In this document: one piece after another, positions 20,149-29,648 of the stretch
How positions within the stretch are numbered: position 1 is the first letter of the stretch
Layout: each line of letters starts with the position of its first letter
From: Halomonas sp. CH40
GTDB taxonomy: Bacteria > Pseudomonadota > Gammaproteobacteria > Pseudomonadales > Halomonadaceae
Length of the DNA stretch: 64,000 nucleotides
Direction of reading: 5' to 3'
NCBI GenBank assembly: GCA_041875495.1
Contig: CP112982.1
Coordinates: 2,790,001-2,854,000, forward strand
The notes under the pieces: generated by a model
Told to the model about the DNA's origin: nothing
The model's input: only the letters and a program-made list of their open reading frames with translations
Database searches by the model: none
Program-made: the position numbers and the translations under genes

Positions 20149-21597
20149 ATGAGCCTAAGGGTGATATTGCGGATTCTGGGGCTGTTGCTGATGCTATTCA
20201 GCCTGACCATGCTGCCGCCCATACTGATTTCGTTATGGTTTCGCGATGGCGTCTGGGAAGCCTTCCTGATTGGCATTGCCATCACGGTGCTGACGGGCCT
20301 GATACTTTATTTGCCCAACCGCCGCGCCCATAAGGAACTGCGTATTCGCGACGGTTTTATTATCGCCGCCATGTTCTGGACGGTACTGGCGCTGTTTGGT
20401 TCGCTGCCGCTGATGCTGTTCGGCGCTGATTCGCTATCGATTACCGATGCGGTGTTCGAGTCCTTTTCCGGGCTGACCACCACGGGCGCTACGGTGATCA
20501 CCGGTATCGACTTTCTGCCTGAATCGATTCTCTATTATCGCCAGCAGCTGCAATGGCTGGGCGGAATGGGGATTGTGGTGCTTGCCGTTGCGATTCTGCC
20601 AACGCTGGGCGTGGGTGGCATGGCGCTCTACCGCACAGAAATCCCCGGGCCGCTGAAAGACTCCAAGCTGACCCCGCGCATTACCGAAACCGCCAAGGCG
20701 CTATGGTATATCTACGCAGCGCTGACCGTGACCTGCATGGTGGCCTATATGGCGGCCGGCATGAACTGGTTTGACGCCCTGGGGCACAGCTTCTCGACCG
20801 TGGCGATTGGCGGTTTTTCCACCTACGATGCCAGCATCGGGCATTTTGACAGCGCGACCATTGAGCTGATCTGCGTCGCCTTCATGCTGATTTCCGCCTT
20901 GAGTTTCAGCCTGCACTTTATGGCCTGGCGAGAAAAAAGCCTAAGCCACTATTTTCAGGATCCGGAAGCACGTTTTTTACTGCTCTTCCTGCTGGGTCTG
21001 ACGACGATCACTGTGGTGTCTCTCTGGCTAACCGGCACTTACGATACTCAACTCGGCCTGCGCCACGGCTTGTTCGAAGTGGTTTCTGTGGCGACGACCG
21101 CCGGTTTTGCAGTGGCTGATTTTTCTGCCTGGCCAGGCGCTCTGCCCTTTCTGCTGTTTATGGCCGCCTTTGTGGGCGGCTGCTCCGGCTCTACCGGCGG
21201 CGGCATGAAGGTGATCCGCATCATTCTGATTATCAAGCAGGGTATGCGTGAGGTCATGCGCCTGATTCACCCTAATGCGGTCATTGCCGTCAAGGTTGGC
21301 AAGGTCAGCGTGCCTGATGGCATTGCCCAGGCCGTCTGGGGATTTTTCTCGGCCTACGTCATGCTGTTTTTCCTGATGCTGGTAGGCGTCATGGCCACCG
21401 GAGTGGATCAGGTAACCGCCTGGTCGACGGTTGGCTCAGCGCTTAACAACCTCGGCCCTGCACTGGGAGAGGCCAGCGGCCACTACGGCAACCTGCCGAC
21501 CCTGGCCAAGTGGATTCTGGTCTTGGCCATGCTGCTGGGTCGCCTGGAGATTTTCACTATTCTGGTGCTGTTTACCCCGGCTTTCTGGCGGCGTTGA
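20149..21597 (+). CDS. trkH: Trk potassium uptake channel subunit TrkH
   Basis: TrkH forms the K+-conducting pore that TrkA gates. The 482-residue membrane protein has the N-terminal MSLRVILRILGLLLMLFSLTMLPP and the four selectivity-filter loops: SFSGLTTTGATV, STVAIGGFSTYD, VSVATTAGFAVAD and GSALNNLGP. ATG 20149 has AGGAG twelve bases upstream, a long spacing, but the N terminus agrees with the family. trkA and trkH are probably cotranscribed. Confidence 0.95.
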   Translation: MSLRVILRILGLLLMLFSLTMLPPILISLWFRDGVWEAFLIGIAITVLTGLILYLPNRRAHKELRIRDGFIIAAMFWTVLALFGSLPLMLFGADSLSITDAVFESFSGLTTTGATVITGIDFLPESILYYRQQLQWLGGMGIVVLAVAILPTLGVGGMALYRTEIPGPLKDSKLTPRITETAKALWYIYAALTVTCMVAYMAAGMNWFDALGHSFSTVAIGGFSTYDASIGHFDSATIELICVAFMLISALSFSLHFMAWREKSLSHYFQDPEARFLLLFLLGLTTITVVSLWLTGTYDTQLGLRHGLFEVVSVATTAGFAVADFSAWPGALPFLLFMAAFVGGCSGSTGGGMKVIRIILIIKQGMREVMRLIHPNAVIAVKVGKVSVPDGIAQAVWGFFSAYVMLFFLMLVGVMATGVDQVTAWSTVGSALNNLGPALGEASGHYGNLPTLAKWILVLAMLLGRLEIFTILVLFTPAFWRR

Positions 21598-21671
21598 TCG
21601 CAGGGTTAACGCCTTGATCAATGCCCTGATTAACGCCTGCCTGCCTTTTACTTTTTTACTGAGAATACTGC

Positions 21672-22919
21672 ATGAGTCTCACTGATTCCTTATCAAATTC
21701 CGATTCAAGTACCTTGCCCGCGACCAGCGGGCCGCTCAAGACCCTGACCGTTGGCAATACTCGGTACACCTTGCTGGGCACCGCCCATGTGTCGGCGGAA
21801 AGTGCCGATGATGTCACCAAACTGATCGACACCGGCGCCTTTGATGCAGTAGCCATCGAGCTATGTGATGCCCGCCACCACAATATGGCCAACCCCGAGG
21901 CCATGGGCGAGCAGGATCTGTTTCAGGTGTTCAAGCAGGGCAAGGCTGGCATGGTCGCGGCCAGCCTTGCCCTGGGGGCTTTCCAGCAACGTATTGCCGA
22001 CCAGTCAGGCATTGAGCCAGGGGCTGAAATGCGTGCCGCCGTTGAACAGGCACAGCGCCGCAAGCTGCCTCTGCTGCTGATCGACCGGGATGTAGGTATC
22101 ACCCTCAAGCGTATCTACCGCAACGTGCCCTGGTGGCAGCGTTTTTCACTGTTTTCTGGCCTGCTGGGCAGCGTCCTGTCACGTCAGGATGTCTCTCATG
22201 AGGATATCGAGAAGCTCAAGGAAGGCGATATGCTGGAGGCCACCTTCAGTGAGTTCGCCGCCCAGTCAGAAGCCCTTTATACGCCCCTGATCCGCGAGCG
22301 TGACCGCTATATGGCGCTGCGCCTGGCCGAGGATGCACCGCCGGGACGCTACCAGCATGTACTGGTGGTGCTGGGGGCAGGCCACTTGAAGGGCACGGGT
22401 GAGCACCTGGAAGCACCGCTTCCCGAACAGCCGTCCACCGAGCGTCAGGCGCTGGAGCATTCCCCCCCGCCGGGAAAATTCTGGAAACTGCTGCCCTGGC
22501 TGATTACCGCTCTGGTACTGACCGGTTTTGCGATTGGTTTTTCGCGCAATACGGATCTCGGCTGGCAACTGGTGCTGGAATGGTTTCTGATCAACGGCGT
22601 CTTGTCCGGTGCGGCAACCATTGCCGCCCTGGCGCATCCGGTCACTGTGATTGCCACCTTCTTCGCGGCCCCGTTGACCTCGCTTAACCCGACCATTGGC
22701 GCAGGCTTTGTGGCCGCAGGCGTTGAGCTTTACATGCGCAAGCCCAAGGTGCGTGATTTCTCAACCCTGCGCCATGATGTCACCCAGCTCAAAGGTTGGT
22801 GGAAAAACCGCGTCTCTCGCACACTGCTGGTGTTTATCATGGCCACCTTAGGCTCAGCGGCGGGCACCTGGATTGCAGGCTTTCGTATTGCAGGCACCCT
22901 GTTTGGCCAACCTACCTAA
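21672..22919 (+). CDS. TraB/PrgY family (pheromone shutdown-related) membrane protein
   Basis: This 415-residue protein has the TraB/GumN-type N-terminal domain with LLGTAHVSAESADDV and AIELCDARHHN near residues 35-75, and the conserved GxGH-like VVLGAGHLKG near residue 240. The C-terminal third holds about four transmembrane helices (from about 280 on). TraB domains resemble Tiki/EreA metalloprotease folds; the Gx2H and GxxH histidines are present. The bacterial role is not established. It follows trkH at 75 bp. Confidence 0.85.
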   Translation: MSLTDSLSNSDSSTLPATSGPLKTLTVGNTRYTLLGTAHVSAESADDVTKLIDTGAFDAVAIELCDARHHNMANPEAMGEQDLFQVFKQGKAGMVAASLALGAFQQRIADQSGIEPGAEMRAAVEQAQRRKLPLLLIDRDVGITLKRIYRNVPWWQRFSLFSGLLGSVLSRQDVSHEDIEKLKEGDMLEATFSEFAAQSEALYTPLIRERDRYMALRLAEDAPPGRYQHVLVVLGAGHLKGTGEHLEAPLPEQPSTERQALEHSPPPGKFWKLLPWLITALVLTGFAIGFSRNTDLGWQLVLEWFLINGVLSGAATIAALAHPVTVIATFFAAPLTSLNPTIGAGFVAAGVELYMRKPKVRDFSTLRHDVTQLKGWWKNRVSRTLLVFIMATLGSAAGTWIAGFRIAGTLFGQPT

Positions 22920-22928
22920 ACGCTGGCG

Positions 22929-23666
22929 CTACCCCTTGCGATCTAACAACCGCTGCATGGCAGCGGTTGGTTGAGCAATTTTGCGATAGTAGCGGCTCTC
23001 TGCATAGCTATCGTTAAAGACATCAAAGTAATCGTCTAGCACATCAGCAGCATTCTCATCGCCACTTTGGCGCAGCAGCTCAATAGCCACTTCTGCCGTA
23101 CACAGGTGCGCTTTAGAGGCAGGTTTGCGGAGCCGATAGCGAGTCTCCCGCTCGGTGCGCAGCGGCAATACCGGCAGCGCATCCAAATAAGGGCTTTTGC
23201 GAAACATCCGCCGCGCCTGGCGCCACGTGCCATCTAAAATCACAAACACCGGAATACGTGCTTGCTGCTTCACCGCATGCACGGCGTTAATATCGACCAC
23301 GCGTTCTGCGTAATCAGGCTGGTCATCAGGAAATATCACAAAAGGCGCGTAGCGTGGGTCTTCAAGCAGCGCTGCCAATTCTTCGTCCGGCGCGGTGCGA
23401 TACCAGGTAAACACTCTGGTTTGCGTCAACACATCCCCAATTAACCGTCCCGTATTGGTGGGTTTGAAATGCTCAATAGAGTGAGTCAATAGCCATACCT
23501 GGGCGATGCTATCCGCTTTTACTTGGTAAGGGCACAGGCAGTTGAGCTCAGGAAGATTACACCCTTCGCAACGTGTGACAAAACTGCCTCGCGCCTTGAA
23601 TTCACGCCGCGGTGGACGTGGATGCCCGGTAGCGGGGTCACGTTCGCCATTCTCTGAATCAGACAT
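22929..23666 (-). CDS. tapT: DTW domain protein, probable tRNA-uridine aminocarboxypropyltransferase (TapT-like)
   Basis: DTW-domain enzymes transfer the 3-amino-3-carboxypropyl group of SAM to uridine (acp3U47 in tRNA, E. coli TapT/YfiP). The 245-residue product has an N-terminal cysteine cluster (RCEGCNLPELNCLC, about 32-45), likely a zinc site, and the signature ILDGTWRQARRMF with DGTW near residue 150. ATG 23666 was chosen for a GAAGG site; an upstream in-frame TTG at 23687 would add seven residues. The assignment to TapT rather than a paralogue is an inference. It is convergent with the TraB-like gene, and the stop codons lie about 10 bp apart. Confidence 0.82.
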   Translation of the reverse strand: MSDSENGERDPATGHPRPPRREFKARGSFVTRCEGCNLPELNCLCPYQVKADSIAQVWLLTHSIEHFKPTNTGRLIGDVLTQTRVFTWYRTAPDEELAALLEDPRYAPFVIFPDDQPDYAERVVDINAVHAVKQQARIPVFVILDGTWRQARRMFRKSPYLDALPVLPLRTERETRYRLRKPASKAHLCTAEVAIELLRQSGDENAADVLDDYFDVFNDSYAESRYYRKIAQPTAAMQRLLDRKG

Positions 23667-23770
23667 TAACGCCTTCACCTCTGGCAAAATCGGGCAAAAG
23701 GCGAGCAGTATACGGCAACGCGCCAGTGCCCACCATTAACGCAGGCATGGCGGATTGTCGTTAGCGGTCT

Positions 23771-24481
23771 TCAAGGCAGCATCAGGCTGCCCTGGCGCTG
23801 CCACTGACTGACCAGCGCGGGCACGCCTTCACCTGCTGTCGTGTTGATGGCCAGCACCCCGGGCGGGCTGAGGGCATCTGCATCAGGGTCAACAACGACA
23901 CAGGGCGTTTCCATGGCCACATGGTTCAAAAGCGATGCCGCTGGCATGACCGCCAGCGAGGTGCCGACCACCAGCAAAAAATCAGCCTCACTGACAATAT
24001 CGCAGGCCTCTGGAAACAGCGGTACCGATTCGCCGAACCACACCACATCCGGGCGCAGTTGGCTGCCCATATCGCAAAGATCCCCCATCCGGATGCCGCC
24101 TTTGGGCAGTGGGTAACGCATACGGTTATCCACCGACGAGCGGGCATTGAGAATCTCGCCATGCAGATGCAGCACATGGCGCGAGCCTGCCCGTTCATGC
24201 AGATCGTCGATATTCTGGGTAATCACGCTGACCTGAAACCCTGCCTGCTCCAGCGCAGCCAGCGCTTTATGAGCGGCATTGGGGCGAGACTTGCGCACCT
24301 GTTCACGGCGCTGATTGTAAAAATCCAGCACCCGCTGCGGGTCGCGCCGCCAGCCACCCGGCGTTGCCACGTCTTCAACAGGATGGTTATCCCACAGGCC
24401 ATCGCTGGCGCGAAACGTCTTGATGCCGCTTTCAGCACTAATGCCCGAACCGGTAAATACCACCAGGTGCGGTGCTGCCAT
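23771..24481 (-). CDS. Sir2 family NAD-dependent protein deacylase, lacking the zinc-cysteine tetrad
   Basis: This 236-residue sirtuin has the NAD-binding GSGISAESGIKTFR, the TQNIDDLHERAG block, the catalytic histidine in HLHGE and the late NAD loop VVGTSLAVMPAASL. The Tyr and Arg of FYNQRR, which favour succinyl-lysine in class III sirtuins such as CobB, are also present. The zinc module is degenerate: where CobB has four cysteines, this protein has only one (GDLCDMGSQLRP). It therefore belongs to the zinc-free bacterial sirtuin branch. ATG 24481 follows GAGGTG. It is downstream of aceK on the same strand. Confidence 0.88.
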   Translation of the reverse strand: MAAPHLVVFTGSGISAESGIKTFRASDGLWDNHPVEDVATPGGWRRDPQRVLDFYNQRREQVRKSRPNAAHKALAALEQAGFQVSVITQNIDDLHERAGSRHVLHLHGEILNARSSVDNRMRYPLPKGGIRMGDLCDMGSQLRPDVVWFGESVPLFPEACDIVSEADFLLVVGTSLAVMPAASLLNHVAMETPCVVVDPDADALSPPGVLAINTTAGEGVPALVSQWQRQGSLMLP

Positions 24482-24511
24482 ACCCACCTCATCGCTGTTA
24501 TGTTGGAAACA

Positions 24512-26266
24512 TCAATATACTAGCTGCCCCACACTGCCCGCAAAACGCTGCTTGTTTCGGTAGGGGTAGACATCAATCACACGCCCGTCGCGAATGGTCT
24601 GCTGCAACCCCTGCCAATAGTCTGCGTCCAGAAGCTCCGGGTGCAGTTCGAGGAAGCGTTCACGCAGTTTTGGGTTAGCAAACAGGAAGGGGCCGAATTC
24701 TTCCGGGAAAATATCGTTAGGCCCCACCGAAAACCCGGTATCACCGTCCAGATAGGATGACTTGGGAATATGGCGGAAGTTGCATTCGGTCAAGTAGCAG
24801 ATCTCATCATAATCGTAGAAAATCACCCGCTTTTGGCGGGTCACACCAAAATTTTTCAATAACATATCACCGGGAAAGATATTCGCCGCAGCCAACTGCT
24901 TGATAGCATTGCCGTAATCCTTGAGCACCATCAGCGTCTCTTCTTCGCTGCACTCCTCCAGATAGATATTCAGAGGCGTCATCATCCGCTCGGTATAACA
25001 GTGTTTGATGATGACCTTATCCCCTTTCAGGTACACCGTTGACGCACACACCTCCAGCAGATGTTCCAGACACTCTGGGTCAAAGTGATCCTGACGGGCA
25101 ATGAAATTGGAGAACTCCTGGGTATCCGCCATGCGCCCCACCCGATCGTGGCGTTTGACCAGACGATATTTTTCGCGCACATCCTCACGGCTCATTTCCT
25201 TGACCGGATCAAACTGGTCCTTGATGATCTTGAACACCGTTCTGGATGACGGCAAGACAAACACCGCCATCACCATGCCACGCACCCCAGGAGCAATAAT
25301 GAACTGGTCTTCACGCTTGGCTACCTGATGATTCAGGGCACGGAAAAATTCTGTCTTACCGTGCTTGAAAAAACCAATCGCCGCATACAGCTCACCTTCC
25401 GGCTTATGTGGCATCAGCTGCTGAAGATAGTTGACGAATTCACCCGGCACCGGCACATCCACCTGAAAGTAGGCGCGGGTGAATGAGAAGATGATCGAGA
25501 CCTCATCGGTTTCGATCAACACCGTATCCAGGTGCAGGCGGGAATCAGCGCCCTCCTGTTCGCCATACCCCTCACCGTGCAACACCGGCAGCACCAGCGG
25601 CACCTGCTCGCCGCCGCCCAGGATGCGCCCGACCAGATACGCCCCCTTGTTACGATAGAAAACCGGCATCAACAGCTCAACCTGGCTGTCATCGGCATCT
25701 AAAATCGCCTTGGGGAGATGATTTTCCAGAAAATTTGCGCCCAAGGCAGTATCACTGTCCAGGTCGGCAAACGGATTATTAAAGCCAGCGCCTTCCAGCG
25801 CCCATGCCAGGGCACCCTGCCAATCTCCATGAACTGCGCGGCGCCGACACAGCTCAATGCCCGAATGATGCGCGGCGTCTTCCCGGGAGCTATAGACGAA
25901 CATCCAGTCATTACGGATATGGCGGTGATGGAAAATCGAACAGAACAGCGAGTTGAAAAAGGTTTCCGCCAGCTCGTAATCCAGCCGTTGGCTGATCAGC
26001 TGTGCATAGTGGTTGCGTGCCTCGCGCCAGCATTCGCAGTGCGCCATGACTTCATGAGGGAAAGTACGCTGCATGCGCGCCAGCGTATCCCCTACTTTTT
26101 CTTCGTACAGGTTGATACGCTCAGCCGACGCCTGCTGGGCTTCTCGCCAGGCCGCTTCACAAAAACGCCGACTGGCATCCCGGGTGATTTCCTTGAAACG
26201 TGCCCGGTATTCATCAAAACCGTGCAGAATAGTCGTAGCCAAGCGATAGGCGGGGGATAATTTCAC
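24512..26266 (-). CDS. aceK: Isocitrate dehydrogenase kinase/phosphatase
   Basis: AceK controls flux between the TCA cycle and the glyoxylate shunt by phosphorylating isocitrate dehydrogenase. The 584-residue length is typical. The N-terminal regulatory half is followed by the kinase half, with the ATP-binding APGVRGMVMAVFVLPSSRTVFKIIKD region (about 315-345), MTPLNIYLE, the catalytic NIFPGDMLLKNFGV and the DYDEICYL metal site. The start is GTG 26266 with AGGAG 7 nt upstream; an out-of-frame ATG lies between. The presence of AceK implies use of acetate or fatty acids through isocitrate lyase, not seen in this window. Confidence 0.96.
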   Translation of the reverse strand: MKLSPAYRLATTILHGFDEYRARFKEITRDASRRFCEAAWREAQQASAERINLYEEKVGDTLARMQRTFPHEVMAHCECWREARNHYAQLISQRLDYELAETFFNSLFCSIFHHRHIRNDWMFVYSSREDAAHHSGIELCRRRAVHGDWQGALAWALEGAGFNNPFADLDSDTALGANFLENHLPKAILDADDSQVELLMPVFYRNKGAYLVGRILGGGEQVPLVLPVLHGEGYGEQEGADSRLHLDTVLIETDEVSIIFSFTRAYFQVDVPVPGEFVNYLQQLMPHKPEGELYAAIGFFKHGKTEFFRALNHQVAKREDQFIIAPGVRGMVMAVFVLPSSRTVFKIIKDQFDPVKEMSREDVREKYRLVKRHDRVGRMADTQEFSNFIARQDHFDPECLEHLLEVCASTVYLKGDKVIIKHCYTERMMTPLNIYLEECSEEETLMVLKDYGNAIKQLAAANIFPGDMLLKNFGVTRQKRVIFYDYDEICYLTECNFRHIPKSSYLDGDTGFSVGPNDIFPEEFGPFLFANPKLRERFLELHPELLDADYWQGLQQTIRDGRVIDVYPYRNKQRFAGSVGQLVY

Positions 26267-26447
26267 GGCACATCTCCTAAGGTTTTTGTTCAGCTTCCCT
26301 GACGGTGGCGCTGGATGCGAGGCGAACCTGATGAAGGTCAGCCACTCACTTTAGCAATACCCGGTTGGCGTGTAACGGGGACTTTGGCTTAGACTCATGT
26401 CTTATGGGCCAGCTTCAATCACCCGCCCATTGACTGCGGGAGTCACC

Positions 26448-27086
26448 ATGCTCAACTCAACCGATTGGAACCGTTTGCGCTATACGGCTTATGCGCCCCT
26501 CTATGATGCCGTTGCCGAACGCGCACTGCGTCGCCCAAGGCGGATTTCCGTTGGCCAGATAGACTGGCAGCCGGGCATGCGGGTGCTGTTGATCGGGGCG
26601 GGTACGGGCCTGGATATACCCTTCATCCCCCCGGATATTGAGCTGCATGCCACCGATCTATGCCCGGCCATGGTCAGGCGCAGCCAGCAGCGCGCTCAAG
26701 CGTTGCGCCGCGACGTGGCCTGTCAGGTAATGGATGCTGAAGCGCTGGCCTATCCGGATGGCCATTTTGATGTAGTGATCATGCACCTGATTATCGCCGT
26801 TATGCCCGACCCGGTGCGGGGCCTGGCGGAAGCTCACCGCGTGCTCAGCGATGACGGCCAACTAGGTGTGATGGACAAATTTCAGCCCGACGACCACCCT
26901 GCCGGAGCGCTGCGTCGCGGCTTCAACGTGGTAACCTCGGCACTGGCCACTGATATCACCCGCCAGGCGACCCCACTGCTAAACAACGCCGGTTTCAACA
27001 TCCGTCACGACGAACCCGTGATGATGAACGGCCTGTTCCGCGCCCTGCTGGCCGCTAAGCAAGCAACGCCTGACGCCACTCACTGA
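26448..27086 (+). CDS. Class I SAM-dependent methyltransferase
   Basis: This 212-residue protein has the Rossmann motif I VLLIGAGTGLDIPFIP (about 44-59), the ATDLCPAMVRRSQ motif II and the DAEALAYPDGHFDVVIMHLIIAVM post-motifs typical of Methyltransf_11 enzymes. Small-molecule or phospholipid N-methylation is possible (similar to bacterial phosphatidylethanolamine methyltransferases) but cannot be fixed from sequence alone. ATG 26448 with GGGAG upstream was preferred to an in-frame earlier ATG at 26397. It is divergent from aceK and may be cotranscribed with the next small gene. Confidence 0.82.
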   Translation: MLNSTDWNRLRYTAYAPLYDAVAERALRRPRRISVGQIDWQPGMRVLLIGAGTGLDIPFIPPDIELHATDLCPAMVRRSQQRAQALRRDVACQVMDAEALAYPDGHFDVVIMHLIIAVMPDPVRGLAEAHRVLSDDGQLGVMDKFQPDDHPAGALRRGFNVVTSALATDITRQATPLLNNAGFNIRHDEPVMMNGLFRALLAAKQATPDATH

Positions 27087-27106
27087 ATCAACAAGGAAAC
27101 ATCTTT

Positions 27107-27382
27107 ATGCCCTCAGCGGCCATCAAGCACTTTCGTCGGCTACCGGAAGATGAACAATCCCGGATCATTGAAATGGCCTGGGAAGACCGCACCCCCTTTG
27201 AAGCCATCGAAAGCCTCTTCGGGCTAGGCGAGCCGGACGTGATCAAGATCATGCGTCACCAGCTCAAACCCAACTCGTTCAAGCTCTGGCGCCAACGGGT
27301 CAGCGGGCGCAACACCAAACACAAGGCACTGCGCTCACCAGAAGTCAGCCGCGCCTACTGCCCCACCCAGTATAAGCGTTGA
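27107..27382 (+). CDS. TIGR03643 family protein (DUF2805)
   Basis: This 91-residue protein begins SAAIKHFRRLPEDEQSRIIEMAWEDRTPF and continues FGLGEPDVIKIMR and FKLWRQRVSGRNTKH, the conserved blocks of a small family of unknown role. It looks helical, with a central helix-turn-helix-like segment (AIESLFGLGEPDVIKIMRHQL) and a basic C terminus, so nucleic acid binding is conceivable. An AAGGAAA site precedes ATG 27107. It is convergent with the RecQ-type helicase, 7 bp away. Confidence 0.85.
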   Translation: MPSAAIKHFRRLPEDEQSRIIEMAWEDRTPFEAIESLFGLGEPDVIKIMRHQLKPNSFKLWRQRVSGRNTKHKALRSPEVSRAYCPTQYKR

Positions 27383-27389
27383 GCAATGC

Positions 27390-29393
27390 TCAGCTTGCTT
27401 CCAGAAACCCCGACGCCCATTTACGCACATCGCGGTAGCCGCGCTGCTCAAACACGCCAAAACCGTTAATGCTGCGAGCTTTGAGCGGGGTAAACACCGG
27501 CATGCTCAGGCCGCATAGAAAGTGGGCCAGCCGCTGGGCGTTGGGTGGCTGGCCCAACTGGGTCGTGTGGCGTTCAATAAAAGTGGCCGCGTAGCGGTTG
27601 ACATCAGCCTCGGTTAAACCGGGCAGAGGTGGCGCTTCGGGCAGCCGAGCGGGTTGGCCGTTACATACCGAACAATGGCCGCAGCGGCCCTGGGCGGTAT
27701 CTGGTGGCGCATCAAAGGTAGTGTCGCCAAAGTGCTCCGCCAGGCGCCGCGTCAGGCAGGTATCAAATTCAAACAGCGCCAGCATGGCATTAAGCCGTTC
27801 GATCTCGGCGCGCTCGCGCATCAGGCAGTCATCGTATAGCTGACGGGCAAGCGTCTCGATGGAAAAATCAGGCTGGCGGATGTCATAAACATCGGTCATC
27901 CGTTTGCCTTCCAGGGTCAGCCAGCCTTTTTCCTGGAAGTATTCAAGGGCGGTAATCACCCGGGCGTGGGAGGCGTCAATCTGGCCTGCCTGCCCGGCCT
28001 GGTGCAGGCGATCAAAATCCACGGTTCCCCAGGTGCGGGCAATCGGAATGTTATCGACCAGCAGGCGCACAAAGACCGCTCGCTCACCTTCAAAGCGGTT
28101 GATCAGCGCTTCGGGTGCCACATGGTAGCGCAGCCGGTATTCCGCCAGGAACGCAAAGCGCGGGGCAATGATGGCGTGCATTTCCAGACGCACCAACAGG
28201 GTTTTCAGCGGCAGCAGGCGGATATTGGTATCCCGCGAAAGGGTATTCAGCAGCACTTCCCATTGGCGATCCGGCGTTCGCGCCGCTGACTGTATCTCTT
28301 CCAGCAGGCGGCAAATACCGGCGTACTCAGGGGTATCGCCGTATACAAAGTTCTCCAGCACGCGCAAGCCATCACGCCCGGCGAGGGTCAGGCAGATCGC
28401 TGGCTGGCCATCGCGCCCAGCCCGACCAATTTCCTGGCTGTAGTTTTCGATCGATTTGGGCAGATCAAAATGTACCACGTTGCGGATGTTGCCTTTATCA
28501 ATACCCATACCAAAGGCAATAGTGGCCACAATGCAGGGCGATTCCCCCTGCATGAACTGGTGCTGAATAGCCTCTCGGCGAGCAGAATCCAGCCCCGCAT
28601 GGTAGGCCTGGGCTGCAATCCCCTGGGCACTAAGCGCCTTGGCCAGCTGCTCGGCCGTTTGTTGCAGGGTCACGTAAATAATGGTGGGCGCTTGATTACC
28701 TGGCTGCATCTGCGGCGCTAGCCACTCAATCAACTGCTGCTGGCGGTTTTCCATGGCTGGCGTCACCCACAGCGTCAGGTTGGGCCGGTAAAAACCGGTG
28801 GTGGTGACGTGCTCCTCGGCAATGGCAAATTTTTCGCGCATATCGGCAATGACTGCAGGCGTTGCCGTGGCGGTGAGCAGCAATACCTGGGGAATCGCAA
28901 ACTCTTGTTGATAAACCGCCAGCTTGAGGTAATCCGGGCGAAAGTTATGCCCCCATTCAGATAAGCAGTGAGCTTCATCCACCACCATCAGGGAAATACG
29001 CACCTGGCGCAAAAAGTGGCGAAAACGCTCGTTTTTCAGCCGTTCTACCGAGATCATCAGAATTTTCAGCTCGCCACGCCGGGCGCGCTCCATCACATCA
29101 CGCGCCGTGTCGCGATCCTGAGTAGAATCAATACTGGCCGCCGCAATGCCCAGGCGTTGGAGGAAGGCGAGCTGATCCTGCATCAGCGCCAACAGTGGCG
29201 ACACCACCAGGGTCAGATGCGGCAGGTGCAGCGCAGGCAACTGATAACACAGTGACTTACCCGCACCGGTGGCAAAAATGGCCGCCGCCGAATGCCCATT
29301 CAGAATATTCTCGACCACCGCCTGCTGGCCGCCGCGAAAGTCATCAAACCCGAATACATTTTTCAGCGTCTGCTGCGGTGTCGTCATCGTCAT
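27390..29393 (-). CDS. RecQ family ATP-dependent DNA helicase
   Basis: This 667-residue SF2 helicase has motif 0 GFDDFRGGQQAVV, Walker A ATGAGKSLCYQLPAL, DEAH box VVDEAHCLSEWGHNFRPDY, motif III TATATP, and motif VI GRAGRDGQ. It also has the RecQ zinc site, in degenerate form, within CLTRRLAEHF and CGHCSVCNG. The C-terminal part lacks a clear HRDC domain and resembles the RecQ-like paralogue group rather than canonical E. coli RecQ. The start was set at ATG 29393 (MTMTTPQQTL) with GGGGAG upstream. It lies downstream of a DUF1653 gene and tcdA on the same strand. Confidence 0.9.
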   Translation of the reverse strand: MTMTTPQQTLKNVFGFDDFRGGQQAVVENILNGHSAAAIFATGAGKSLCYQLPALHLPHLTLVVSPLLALMQDQLAFLQRLGIAAASIDSTQDRDTARDVMERARRGELKILMISVERLKNERFRHFLRQVRISLMVVDEAHCLSEWGHNFRPDYLKLAVYQQEFAIPQVLLLTATATPAVIADMREKFAIAEEHVTTTGFYRPNLTLWVTPAMENRQQQLIEWLAPQMQPGNQAPTIIYVTLQQTAEQLAKALSAQGIAAQAYHAGLDSARREAIQHQFMQGESPCIVATIAFGMGIDKGNIRNVVHFDLPKSIENYSQEIGRAGRDGQPAICLTLAGRDGLRVLENFVYGDTPEYAGICRLLEEIQSAARTPDRQWEVLLNTLSRDTNIRLLPLKTLLVRLEMHAIIAPRFAFLAEYRLRYHVAPEALINRFEGERAVFVRLLVDNIPIARTWGTVDFDRLHQAGQAGQIDASHARVITALEYFQEKGWLTLEGKRMTDVYDIRQPDFSIETLARQLYDDCLMRERAEIERLNAMLALFEFDTCLTRRLAEHFGDTTFDAPPDTAQGRCGHCSVCNGQPARLPEAPPLPGLTEADVNRYAATFIERHTTQLGQPPNAQRLAHFLCGLSMPVFTPLKARSINGFGVFEQRGYRDVRKWASGFLEAS

Positions 29394-29427
29394 GTCGCTC
29401 CCCTTCCCTGTGGGTATTGGTGCAGGC

Positions 29428-29646
29428 TTAAAATGGCTTCTCAAGAGCAAAACGCGGCTGGGGTTGACCGTCCCTGGTCACGCTTTCGGTAAACATATCA
29501 AGCGGACGTACCCAGAGGCCGTAATCGCCGTAGAGCGCCCGATAAACCACCAGCGGCTCTTCACTTTCGCTATGCTGCGCCGTTCCCAGCACTTCGTAAA
29601 GTGCGCCTTTATAGTGGCGGTAGATCCCTGGAGCTGGGAGTGTCAT
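29428..29646 (-). CDS. DUF1653 domain protein
   Basis: This 72-residue protein consists almost entirely of the DUF1653 domain: PGIYRHYKGALYEVLGTAQHSE, EPLVVYRALYGDYGLWVRPLDMF and a C-terminal PRFALEKPF. The domain is common in bacteria and has no assigned role. ATG 29646 is 8 nt from AGAGGAA; an ATG at 29652 overlaps the tcdA stop as ATGA and is an equally fair start, which would suggest translational coupling to tcdA. Confidence 0.85.
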   Translation of the reverse strand: MTLPAPGIYRHYKGALYEVLGTAQHSESEEPLVVYRALYGDYGLWVRPLDMFTESVTRDGQPQPRFALEKPF

Positions 29647-29648
29647 AG

